DNA from: Gordonia amarae NBRC 15530
Lineage (GTDB): Bacteria > Actinomycetota > Actinomycetes > Mycobacteriales > Mycobacteriaceae
Assembly: GCF_000241345.1 (NCBI RefSeq)
Contig: NZ_BAED01000003.1
Span: 167,988-231,987, forward strand
DNA length: 64,000 nucleotides
Direction of reading: 5' to 3'
Shown piece after piece: positions 1 through 7,447 of this stretch. Every line of letters starts with the position of its first letter. The stretch's first letter is position 1. The translations under genes and the position numbers were made by a program. The notes under the pieces are model-generated. The model was not told the DNA's origin, did not search any database, and saw only the letters and a list, made by a program, of their open reading frames with translations.

Positions 1-5
1 TAGCG

Positions 6-1064
6 GTGTGGACTCTCCTGGTGGGTGCCGGATTTGTGGGGGTGTATCTGTCCGGCGCGTGGGCGGCCCGCACCGGCATCCCGTTTACCCGGCCGGCCCC
101 GGCCATCGGCTGGGTCATCGCGCTCACCGTATTGTGGGCGGTGCTCACGTGGCTGCGTCCGGAGGGCGCCTACCTGGTGTTTCCGCTGTTCTTCCTCTAC
201 CTGCACGTGTTGCGCGGGCGGCACGGTGTGGTGGCGGTGGTGGCTGCGACGGCATTCGCGATCGTGGCGCTCGGCCTGCATCTGGGGTTCAGCGTCGGCG
301 GTGTGGTCGGGCCACTCGTCGGTGCCGGGGTGGCGTTGCTGATCGGCCTGGGCTACCGGGCCCTGATCCGCGAGGCCCACGAACGCGAACAGCTCCTCGC
401 CGAACTCATCGCCACCCGCAGCCGGCTCGCCGAGACCGAACGCGAGCAGGGCGCTCTGGCCGAACGCGCCCGGCTGGCCCGTGACATCCACGACACGGTT
501 GCGCAGGGTTTGTCGAGCATCCAGATGTTGCTGCGGGCCGCCGAACGCGACACTCCCGAACCGGGCGCCGGCTATCTGCGACTGGCCCGGGAAACGGCCG
601 CCGGCAGTCTCGCCGACACCCGCCAGATCATCGGCGAACTCACCCCGAGCCGCCTCGACGATGGACTCCCGGCCGCGTTGCGCCGGCTCGGCGACGAACA
701 GTCCCGACGCTCGGCGGCGACCATCGAGGTTTCGGCCGCCGACGTCGACCTACCGATGTCCACCCAGACCGCGTTGCTGCGTATCGCCCAGGGCGCCTTG
801 TCGAATGCGGTGCGGCATGCGGACGCCACCCACATCACCGTCGACCTGTCGGCTGCGTCGGAGACGGTGATGCTGACGGTCCGCGACGACGGCTGCGGCT
901 TCGACACCACCCGCGCTGACGCCGACGCTCACGAGGCCGGGTCGTTCGGTTTACGCGCGATGAGTGAACGGATCGGCCAGCTCGATGGCACCCTCACCAT
1001 CACGTCCGCCCCGGGCCGGGGCACCCCCGTTGCCGCACACCTACCCACTTCCGAGATCCGTTGA
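6..1064 (+). CDS. Sensor histidine kinase, NarL/DesK type (HisKA_3), possibly 5'-incomplete
   Basis: Membrane sensor kinase that would phosphorylate the response regulator encoded just downstream. The first ~115 residues are hydrophobic segments (membrane anchor), followed by a short coiled linker and the dimerisation/phosphoacceptor helix with the motif RDIHDTVAQGLS; the acceptor is His162 counted from the GTG at base 6. The C-terminal HATPase region shows the DDGCGFD box and a glycine-rich FGLRAMSERI stretch. No in-frame stop lies between base 3 and this GTG, so the real start may be outside the window. The stop is 7 bases before the regulator ATG, so the two genes form an operon. The signal sensed cannot be read from the sequence. 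Confidence 0.9.
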   Translation: MWTLLVGAGFVGVYLSGAWAARTGIPFTRPAPAIGWVIALTVLWAVLTWLRPEGAYLVFPLFFLYLHVLRGRHGVVAVVAATAFAIVALGLHLGFSVGGVVGPLVGAGVALLIGLGYRALIREAHEREQLLAELIATRSRLAETEREQGALAERARLARDIHDTVAQGLSSIQMLLRAAERDTPEPGAGYLRLARETAAGSLADTRQIIGELTPSRLDDGLPAALRRLGDEQSRRSAATIEVSAADVDLPMSTQTALLRIAQGALSNAVRHADATHITVDLSAASETVMLTVRDDGCGFDTTRADADAHEAGSFGLRAMSERIGQLDGTLTITSAPGRGTPVAAHLPTSEIR

Positions 1065-1071
1065 GCCGCAA

Positions 1072-1692
1072 ATGATCCGCATCGTCATCGCCGACGACCA
1101 TCCGGTGGTTCGCGCCGGCCTGCGCGCCATGCTGTCGGCGGAACCGGACGTCGACATCGTCGGCGACGCCGCCACCTCCGACGACGCGGTGACCCTGGTG
1201 AGCGAACTCTCCCCCGATCTGGTGCTGATGGATCTGCGTTTCGGTGCCACCGGCTCGGGCGCCGACGCGACGCGCCGCATCCGCTCCCTGCCCGATCCGC
1301 CTGCGGTTCTGATCCTGACCAACTACGACACCGACGGCGACATCCTGGGTGCCGTCGAGGCCGGAGCCAGCGGCTATCTGCTCAAGGACGCCCCACCGGA
1401 GGAGTTGATCGCCGCGATCCGCGCCGCCGCAGCGGGTGAAACCGCCCTCGCGCCGGCGATCGCGGGCCGCCTGATCGCCCGGATGCGTTCCCCCCAACCA
1501 ACTCTCAGCGCTCGCGAGCTAGAGGTCCTCCAACTGGTGGCCGACGGCGCAACCAACAATGCGATCGCCGCCCGCCTCCACATCAGCGACGCCACCGTGA
1601 AGTCCCACCTGGTGCACACCTACACCAAGCTCGGTGTCTCCTCCCGCACCGCAGCGGTCGCCGCCGCCCGCGACGCAGGCGCCCTGCGGTGA
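1072..1692 (+). CDS. LuxR/NarL-family response regulator
   Basis: DNA-binding response regulator of about 206 residues, partner of the upstream kinase. The receiver domain starts MIRIVIADDHPVVRAG, with the acidic pair at residues 8-9 and phosphoacceptor Asp54 in LVLMDLRFG; a Lys lies in the YLLKDAPPEE segment. The C-terminal GerE/LuxR helix-turn-helix shows LSARELEVLQLVADG and ISDATVKSHL. The ATG at 1072 is chosen over in-frame starts further upstream because the receiver domain begins exactly there and it follows the kinase stop by 7 bases. Target genes are not evident; a role in controlling the neighbouring restriction genes is not supported by anything seen. Confidence 0.93.
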   Translation: MIRIVIADDHPVVRAGLRAMLSAEPDVDIVGDAATSDDAVTLVSELSPDLVLMDLRFGATGSGADATRRIRSLPDPPAVLILTNYDTDGDILGAVEAGASGYLLKDAPPEELIAAIRAAAAGETALAPAIAGRLIARMRSPQPTLSARELEVLQLVADGATNNAIAARLHISDATVKSHLVHTYTKLGVSSRTAAVAAARDAGALR

Positions 1693-1740
1693 TTGCCGGG
1701 AGTCGGCGGTCTGTCGGCACCGTCCACTAGAGTTTCCGGG

Positions 1741-3196
1741 GTGATCACCGGTGAGCTGAAGAGCAAGATCGACCGTATCTGGGATTCGTTCTGGTCCGGC
1801 GGCATCTCCAACCCCCTTGAAGTGATCGAACAGCTCACCTATCTGCTGTTCATCCGCCGCCTTGACGACGTCCAGATCCTCGCCGAACGCAAAGCGACCA
1901 TCACCGGCAAACCCCTGGACAACCCGGTATTCAGCCCCGATGAGGCGCATCTGCGGTGGAGCCAGTTCAAGAATGCTTCCCCGGAAGTCATGCACCACAC
2001 GGTCGCCAACCATGTGTTTCCGTTGCTGCGGTCGATGGGTGATGGCACCACCTACAGCGAGCACATGCGCGATGCCCGCTTCACCATCCCGACCCCGGCC
2101 CTGCTGTCGAAGGTCGTCGACATGCTCGACGACATCCCGATGGCCGACCGCGACACCAACGGCGACCTGTACGAGTATCTGCTGTCGAAGATCGCGGCGG
2201 CCGGTGTGAACGGCCAGTTCCGCACTCCCCGCCACATCATCGACCTGATGGTGCAGATGACCGCCCCCCGGCCCGGCCGACGAGATCTGCGACCCCGCCT
2301 GCGGTACTGCGGGCTTCCTGGTGGCAGCGAGCGAGTACATCCGCGACACCCACACCGACGCCCTGCTGGATGCCAAGCAGCGCAACCATTTCCACAATTC
2401 GATGTTCCACGGCTACGACTTCGATTCGACGATGCTGCGGATCGGTTCGATGAACATGCTCCAGCACGGCATCGAGTCCCCCGACATCCGCTACCGCGAC
2501 TCCCTGTCGGAGGGCGCGAGCGAGGACGCCGAAAGGTACACCCTGATCCTGGCCAATCCCCCGTTCGCCGGCTCCCTCGACTACGAGGCCACCAGCAAAG
2601 ACCTCCAGCGCACGGTGAAGACCAAGAAGACCGAACTCCTCTTCCTGGCCCTGTTCCTCAAACTCCTCAAGCCCGGCGGACGGGCCGCGGTCATCGTCCC
2701 CGACGGCGTCCTCTTCGGATCATCCAAGGCGCACAAGACTCTCCGCCAGCTCATCGTCGACGACCAGAAACTCGACGCCGTCGTCAAACTCCCCTCCGGT
2801 GTCTTCCGCCCCTACGCCGGCGTGTCGACGGCCATCCTGTTCTTCACCAAAACCAACTCCGGCGGCACCGACAACGTCTGGTTCTACGACGTCCAAGCCG
2901 ACGGCCTCTCCCTCGACGACAAACGCAACCCCGTCGACGCCAACGACCTCCCCGACGTCCTGGCGCGTTGGCGCAACCTCGCCGCCGAGGCCGACCGCCC
3001 CCGCACCGCCCAGTCCTTCCTCGTCCCCAAGGCCGACATCGTCGCCCAAGGCTACGACCTGTCCCTCAACCGCTACAAAGAGATCGAATACGACGAAGTC
3101 GAGCACCGCCCGCCCCTCGACATCATCGCCGACATCGAAAAGTTGGACGCCGAAATCACCCAGGGCATCGCCGACCTGAAAGCGATGCTGTCGTGA
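1741..3196 (+). pseudogene. hsdM: Type I restriction-modification methyltransferase subunit HsdM, frameshifted
   Basis: N6-adenine methyltransferase subunit of a type I R-M system. The GTG at 1741 begins the HsdM N-terminal helical domain (KIDRIWDSFW, LLFIRRLDD). This frame runs to about residue 176 (GQFRTPRHIIDLMVQMTAP) and is then lost at a run of six C at 2264-2269. Removing one C restores DEICDPACGTAGFLV (SAM-binding motif I) in the next frame, which continues through the catalytic NPPF motif (ILANPPFAGSLD) to the stop at 3194-3196. The repaired protein would be about 484 residues, normal for HsdM. The rest of the gene is well conserved, so a recent lesion, slippage or a sequencing error is more likely than old decay. 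Confidence 0.9.
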
Positions 3197-4341
3197 CGGT
3201 CCTGGCTGATGTACTTGACTTTGCTGGTGTCCCCGAACGTATTCGAGAGCCGGAGAACGAACGGTTCGTCACACTTAAGCTAAAGGCAGCCGGAGCCGTT
3301 CAACGTGTAATCAAAGACGGAAAAACTCCAGTTCCGTTCACTGGCTACCGGATCGCCGCTGGCCAGTTCATATATTCGCGCATTGATGCGCGAAACGGTG
3401 CCTTTGCGCTGGTACCGGACGCTTTGGACGGCGCCGTCGTTTCAAAAGACTTCCCCATTTTCAACGTTCGATTTGGTCGAATCGAGCCATCCTACCTCTT
3501 GCACTTGATGCGGGCTGGAGTCCTCCAAGACCAGATCCGCGCCTCCAGCTTTGGTGCAACGAACCGTCAGCGCATCGCAGAAGCGACGCTACTGTCGTTT
3601 CAGATCCCACTCCCCCCCCTCCCCGAACAACGCCGCATCGCCACAATCCTCGACCACGCCGACTCCCTCCGCACCAAACGCCGCCAAGTCCTCACCCACC
3701 TCGACTCACTCATCGAGTCTGTCTTCCGCGATATGTTCGCGGAGGTCCCTGCTACCTCGACTGTCGCTGCCGAAGCTTCACTGATAAGAACCGGCCCGTT
3801 CGGCAGTCAACTACTTCACAGCGAGTTCGTTGACGAAGGAATCGCAGTCCTGGGCCTCGACAATGTAGTTGGGAACAAGTTCCGTTGGGCCGAACGCCGT
3901 TTTATCACACCCGAGAAGTACGAGAAGCTGACAAGGTACACAGTTAATCACGGCGACGTTCTCATCAGCATCATGGGTACAACTGGCCGATGCGTTGTTG
4001 TCCCCGATGACATCCCCACCGCGATCAACACGAAGCACATCTGTGCGATTACGCCGGAAACCGAACGTCTTAACCCAGAATTCCTGCGGGCAGCGTTCCT
4101 CTGGCATCCCGATTCGTTGGCACACCTCCGCCGCCAAACCAAGGGCTCAATCATGGATGGCCTCAACATGGGCATCATTAAGGCGATGCCCATTCCGGTA
4201 CCGCCGCTCAGTACACAGACCGAGTTCGCCGTGAGACTGGCCCGTATCGAATCCGAGCACGAGACCACTCACGCAGTAGCGAACCACGATGACGAACTCT
4301 TCACATCTCTCCAATCCCGTGCCTTCAGAGGGGACCTGTAG
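3193..4341 (+). CDS. hsdS: Type I restriction-modification specificity subunit HsdS
   Basis: DNA-recognition subunit of the type I complex, about 382 residues. The GTG at 3193 overlaps the hsdM stop by four bases (GTGA), typical translational coupling. Architecture: target-recognition domain 1 (~1-135), a conserved central coiled spacer (PLPPLPEQRRIATILDHAD), target-recognition domain 2 (from ~195, GPFGSQLLHSEF, ending in the IKAMPIPVPPLSTQ element) and a C-terminal helix. Both recognition domains use visibly more A/T-ending codons than the central spacer, as expected for modules exchanged by recombination. The bipartite target sequence cannot be predicted from sequence alone. Confidence 0.93.
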   Translation: MTVLADVLDFAGVPERIREPENERFVTLKLKAAGAVQRVIKDGKTPVPFTGYRIAAGQFIYSRIDARNGAFALVPDALDGAVVSKDFPIFNVRFGRIEPSYLLHLMRAGVLQDQIRASSFGATNRQRIAEATLLSFQIPLPPLPEQRRIATILDHADSLRTKRRQVLTHLDSLIESVFRDMFAEVPATSTVAAEASLIRTGPFGSQLLHSEFVDEGIAVLGLDNVVGNKFRWAERRFITPEKYEKLTRYTVNHGDVLISIMGTTGRCVVVPDDIPTAINTKHICAITPETERLNPEFLRAAFLWHPDSLAHLRRQTKGSIMDGLNMGIIKAMPIPVPPLSTQTEFAVRLARIESEHETTHAVANHDDELFTSLQSRAFRGDL

Positions 4342-4348
4342 GTCAATT

Positions 4349-6439
4349 ATGGACACCCATAAACGCACTCCACAGCAGTTGTTCAACCAACCACAGCATC
4401 TTGTGATTCCACTATTCCAGCGCAAATACGTTTGGGACGAGGAAGACCAGTGGGCACCACTGTGGAAAGACGTACGTCGGATCGCGAACCTCACTCTTGA
4501 GAATCCGATGGCGCGACCCCAGCACTTCATGGGTGCGGTGGTGTTGCAAGCCCAGGCGGTGACGACCGCGAATGTCCCGACGTGGAACGTGATCGACGGC
4601 CAACAGCGCCTCACCACCCTCCAGTTACTCATGGACGCGGTGAGTGCGGTGATCTCCGAACGCGGGGCCGAAAAATCTGCCGAGCAACTGGACATGCTCA
4701 CTCACAACCCCACGGCATTCGTCGCCGACGGTGAGAGTGCCCTGAAAATACGGCATTTGAATGTCGATCGCGCGGCGTTCAGCGAGGTGATGGAGGCACC
4801 GGTCCCCGTCGACTACGTGTCGCTCACACACTCGAGAACACTGATCGCACAGTGCCATGCCTATATGACCGCTCGGGCTGAGGAGTGGCTGAACGAAGGC
4901 GAGGGCGACATCGCTCAGCGCGCCACGGTCCTCGCCGATGCGTTGCAGTCCCAACTGCAACTGGTGACCATCGAACTGACCGCCGAAGAGGACTCCCAGG
5001 AAATCTTCGAAACACTCAACGCCCGCGGAGCTCCGCTGACCGCAGCGGACCTTGTCCGCAACTATGTCTTTCAGATGCTCGATGCCGAGGGCGCCGACAC
5101 GGAGAAGGTCTACCACCAGGGCTGGCCGTTCGAGAGCAAGTTCTGGGAGAAGGAGATCAGTTTCGGTCGTCGCAAGGTCAGCCGCAGCTCCCTGTTTCTC
5201 AACCAGTGGCTTGTGTCGCGGATCGGCGAAGAGATCAGTCCGCATTCGACGTTCAGCCGGTTCAAGTCGTATGTGAAGCACAGCGGACCGGCGATGACCG
5301 CTCTCCTGCCCGACTTGAAGCAGCAGGCGGACTTGTACGAACGGTGGTCCGTCAACGCAGAAGAATCGTCTCGGCAACTCGATCCGGTCGAGATGGCCGT
5401 GTACAGAATGCGGGCCAGCGGGATTGAACTCCTGACGCCGCTGCTGCTCTGGCTCCACGAGCCCGGCAAGGATGTCGACGCGGCCGTCGTCGCCGGGGTC
5501 ATCGGGCATGCGGAAAGCTGGCTGTACCGCCGTCAGCTTCTCCGTCTCTCGAACTCCGATCTCGGCCGCATCGTCGCAGACTTCATCGGAACCAGCTCGC
5601 GTTCAGAACCGGCGGACCTTCCGGATCGGATCCAGCGGTACCTGCGCCGGCTGAACGCGGTGAGTACCTACTGGCCCGGCGATACCGAGCTTCGCACGGC
5701 GCTGATTACGGCACCGGTCTACAGCCGATTCCCTCGCGCCCGGTTGCGTGCTTTCCTCGAAGCGGTCGAGGACAAGTACCGTTCCGAGACGAAGCAGCCG
5801 CAGGTACCCCGCACCTCGCTACCTATCGAGCACCTGCTCCCGCAAAAATGGCAGGAGCACTGGCCGGTCGCCGACGAAGTCGAAGCGACCGAACGGCAAG
5901 CGCACGTGAACCGCCTCGGCAACCTGACCTTGCTGACGACGTCGCTCAACTCGAAGGTCTCGAACGGCGCTTGGGACCAGAAGCGGGCCGCCCTCCAGGA
6001 CCACAACACGATCACCATGACCGGCCGTGTTCTCACCGCCACCGCCGACGCAGCCTGGAACGAAGAACTCATCGACAAGCGGACCCACACCCTGATCGAC
6101 GCCCTTCTGAGCATATGGCCGGTCCCGGACGGCCACGAGGGAGTCGTCGCCGGACAGCAGCCGGTTTCGGGCGACGACGTGGAGATCAAGCATCTGGTCG
6201 CCGCGGGCCTACTCAAGGCCGGCGACCAGATCGTCGGCCGTAAACCCAACGAGGTGGGCACCATTACCGAATCCGGAATCGATTGCGGCGGCAACCCATT
6301 CTGGTCACCATCGGGCGCGGCCCGATTCGTTCGCGGCGGCGGCCATACCAACGGCTGGCGATACTGGTCCCTCAAGGACGGCCGCAAGCTGGCAGACGTC
6401 CGCGACGAGTACTTGACCAAGCCGGAGCCCACCCAGTGA
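4349..6439 (+). CDS. DUF262-DUF1524 nuclease with C-terminal RAMA domain (GmrSD-like)
   Basis: Predicted modification-dependent or defence nuclease of 696 residues. The N-terminal DUF262 (ParB-like nucleotide-binding) part has IPLFQRKYVWDEEDQW and the signature VIDGQQRLTTLQLL. The C-terminal DUF1524 HNH-type part has SLPIEHLLPQKW and HVNRLGNLTLLT with NSKVSN. The last ~90 residues (AAGLLKAGDQIVG ... FWSPSGAARF ... NGWRYWSL) match a RAMA domain, a module found in restriction-linked proteins and thought to read or position modified DNA. The ATG at 4349, 7 bases after hsdS, is preferred to upstream in-frame starts inside hsdS. GmrSD-type proteins cut modified phage DNA and need NTP; that activity here is inferred. 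Confidence 0.88.
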   Translation: MDTHKRTPQQLFNQPQHLVIPLFQRKYVWDEEDQWAPLWKDVRRIANLTLENPMARPQHFMGAVVLQAQAVTTANVPTWNVIDGQQRLTTLQLLMDAVSAVISERGAEKSAEQLDMLTHNPTAFVADGESALKIRHLNVDRAAFSEVMEAPVPVDYVSLTHSRTLIAQCHAYMTARAEEWLNEGEGDIAQRATVLADALQSQLQLVTIELTAEEDSQEIFETLNARGAPLTAADLVRNYVFQMLDAEGADTEKVYHQGWPFESKFWEKEISFGRRKVSRSSLFLNQWLVSRIGEEISPHSTFSRFKSYVKHSGPAMTALLPDLKQQADLYERWSVNAEESSRQLDPVEMAVYRMRASGIELLTPLLLWLHEPGKDVDAAVVAGVIGHAESWLYRRQLLRLSNSDLGRIVADFIGTSSRSEPADLPDRIQRYLRRLNAVSTYWPGDTELRTALITAPVYSRFPRARLRAFLEAVEDKYRSETKQPQVPRTSLPIEHLLPQKWQEHWPVADEVEATERQAHVNRLGNLTLLTTSLNSKVSNGAWDQKRAALQDHNTITMTGRVLTATADAAWNEELIDKRTHTLIDALLSIWPVPDGHEGVVAGQQPVSGDDVEIKHLVAAGLLKAGDQIVGRKPNEVGTITESGIDCGGNPFWSPSGAARFVRGGGHTNGWRYWSLKDGRKLADVRDEYLTKPEPTQ

Positions 6440-6879
6440 GCACCCAAAGCGACGGCATCGAACACTTCACCGCTGAGGTGGAACGGCGAGGTGGATTCGC
6501 TGAGCGCATCCCGGGTCGCAAGCTCTTGTTCGAGGTGTCTGGTGCGGACGGGCAAACATACTGCGTGAAGCTGAAAACCAAGTCGAAGAGCAAAGATCCG
6601 TGGCAGGGCTCCAAGAAGGACGGATACCCCGGCGCGAATCCCGAGGCCGACGCCTGGGTATTCATCGACAATCAGGCAGACCCCGCCGATGCACCCGTGG
6701 CACCAGCGGATTTCATGCGCAACGACATCGCTCGCGAACTCGAGTTGTGGCTTCAAGCCGATCCTTCACGGAACGCCGACAAGAACGACCACCACAAGAT
6801 CGACACCTTCAGGGTCGAGGACTGGGCAGGCCGATGGGACCTGATCGGACTGGACTTCGGGTCTGTGGACGGGTCGTAA
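6436..6879 (+). CDS. Small restriction-associated protein of unknown function
   Basis: 147-residue protein whose GTG start overlaps the stop of the DUF262-DUF1524-RAMA gene by four bases, so the two are probably made together. It has a strand-rich start (LLFEVSGADGQTYCVKLKTK), a basic KSKSKDPWQGSKK segment, then WVFIDNQ, and a C-terminal HHKIDTFRVEDWAGRWDLIGL. The order 'VK.K...W, W.FVD, DxI, HH.I, W.DRWDLLGI' recalls a short domain often found beside or fused to restriction enzymes, perhaps a degenerate PD-(D/E)xK fold. That resemblance is from memory of the family, so catalytic activity should not be assumed. It could be a DNA-binding or regulatory partner. Confidence 0.65.
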   Translation: MSTQSDGIEHFTAEVERRGGFAERIPGRKLLFEVSGADGQTYCVKLKTKSKSKDPWQGSKKDGYPGANPEADAWVFIDNQADPADAPVAPADFMRNDIARELELWLQADPSRNADKNDHHKIDTFRVEDWAGRWDLIGLDFGSVDGS

Positions 6880-6925
6880 CCGCAGAGGACGAAGGTCAGG
6901 AAGTCGTAATCCGGAATAGTAATGA

Positions 6926-6964
6926 ACAGTTACTGTCACACAACTGCGCACACACGCGTACACT
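6926..6964 (+). promoter_or_regulatory. Promoter and operator-like palindrome of the orphan antitoxin gene
   Basis: A perfect palindrome ACAGT-T-ACTGT lies at 6926-6936, in an AT-rich patch that contrasts with its surroundings. A TACACT hexamer at 6959-6964 would serve as the -10 element and ends 6 bases before the ATG at 6971, so the transcript may be leaderless. Autoregulation by the encoded helix-turn-helix protein at the palindrome is the usual arrangement for antitoxins and is inferred here. Confidence 0.5.
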
Positions 6965-6970
6965 GTGGGC

Positions 6971-7306
6971 ATGAAAAATGCACTGCGTGTCGACCCGGCA
7001 ACGATGTCGCCAAACACGTGGAACGAGATCAGGGACTACTTCGCCGCCGCTGAAGCTGCCGGCGAGGTCGTTGAGATCACGTCGCGGCTTGAACTGCTCA
7101 CCCCCGCTCAGGCCGCTGACCACCTCGGCGTCTCGCGGTCAACAATCGCACGACGTATCGACAGCGGCGATATCCACGCAATCAAAGTTGGCGCCCATCA
7201 TCGCATTCCGCTGAAAGAGTTCGAACGATTTCGCGATGCGCGTAGCATGGCCAAATTGATTCGCGCTACGAGCGAGGAGATCGAAGCCGACCTGTACGGT
7301 GAATGA
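6971..7306 (+). CDS. Excisionase-type helix-turn-helix antitoxin
   Basis: 111-residue DNA-binding protein. The second half carries an excisionase/MerR-like helix-turn-helix (LLTPAQAADHLGVSRSTIARRID) followed by AIKVGAHHRIPLKEFERF. This family is normally the first gene of an antitoxin-PIN toxin pair in actinobacteria, with the toxin starting at or just before the antitoxin stop. Here the toxin is present only as its first dozen codons, so this appears to be an orphan antitoxin. The ATG at 6971 is chosen over the GTG two codons upstream because it matches the leaderless promoter spacing. Confidence 0.8.
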   Translation: MKNALRVDPATMSPNTWNEIRDYFAAAEAAGEVVEITSRLELLTPAQAADHLGVSRSTIARRIDSGDIHAIKVGAHHRIPLKEFERFRDARSMAKLIRATSEEIEADLYGE

Positions 7307-7424
7307 CACACAGAGGGTCTTTCTCGACGCCAATGTGGAAGAGCCGCTTTACCCTCGCAGTCAACCACTGACGACCAGCGAGCGCGAACCTCGGATTTTC
7401 TATCGCGGTGCACGATGCATGTAG
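7299..7424 (+). pseudogene. 5' remnant of a PIN-domain toxin gene
   Basis: Starting at the GTG at 7299, which overlaps the antitoxin by eight bases, the frame reads MNDTQRVFLDANV, the canonical first strand of a PIN ribonuclease including its first catalytic Asp (LDANV). After about base 7337 the similarity stops, and the frame continues as unrelated residues to a TAG at 7422-7424. The other catalytic acidic residues of the PIN fold are absent. The break lies about 110 bases from the 3' end of the convergent low-GC helicase-nuclease gene, which suggests that acquisition of that gene replaced the toxin. Confidence 0.7.
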
Positions 7425-7447
7425 TTGCTATAGCAAGAGATTCGTCG

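Noticed and set aside
1519..2397. 292-codon minus-strand open frame across the response regulator and hsdM
   Set aside because: Shadow of high-GC genes on the other strand; no domain, no start signals, and the plus-strand genes are clearly conserved.
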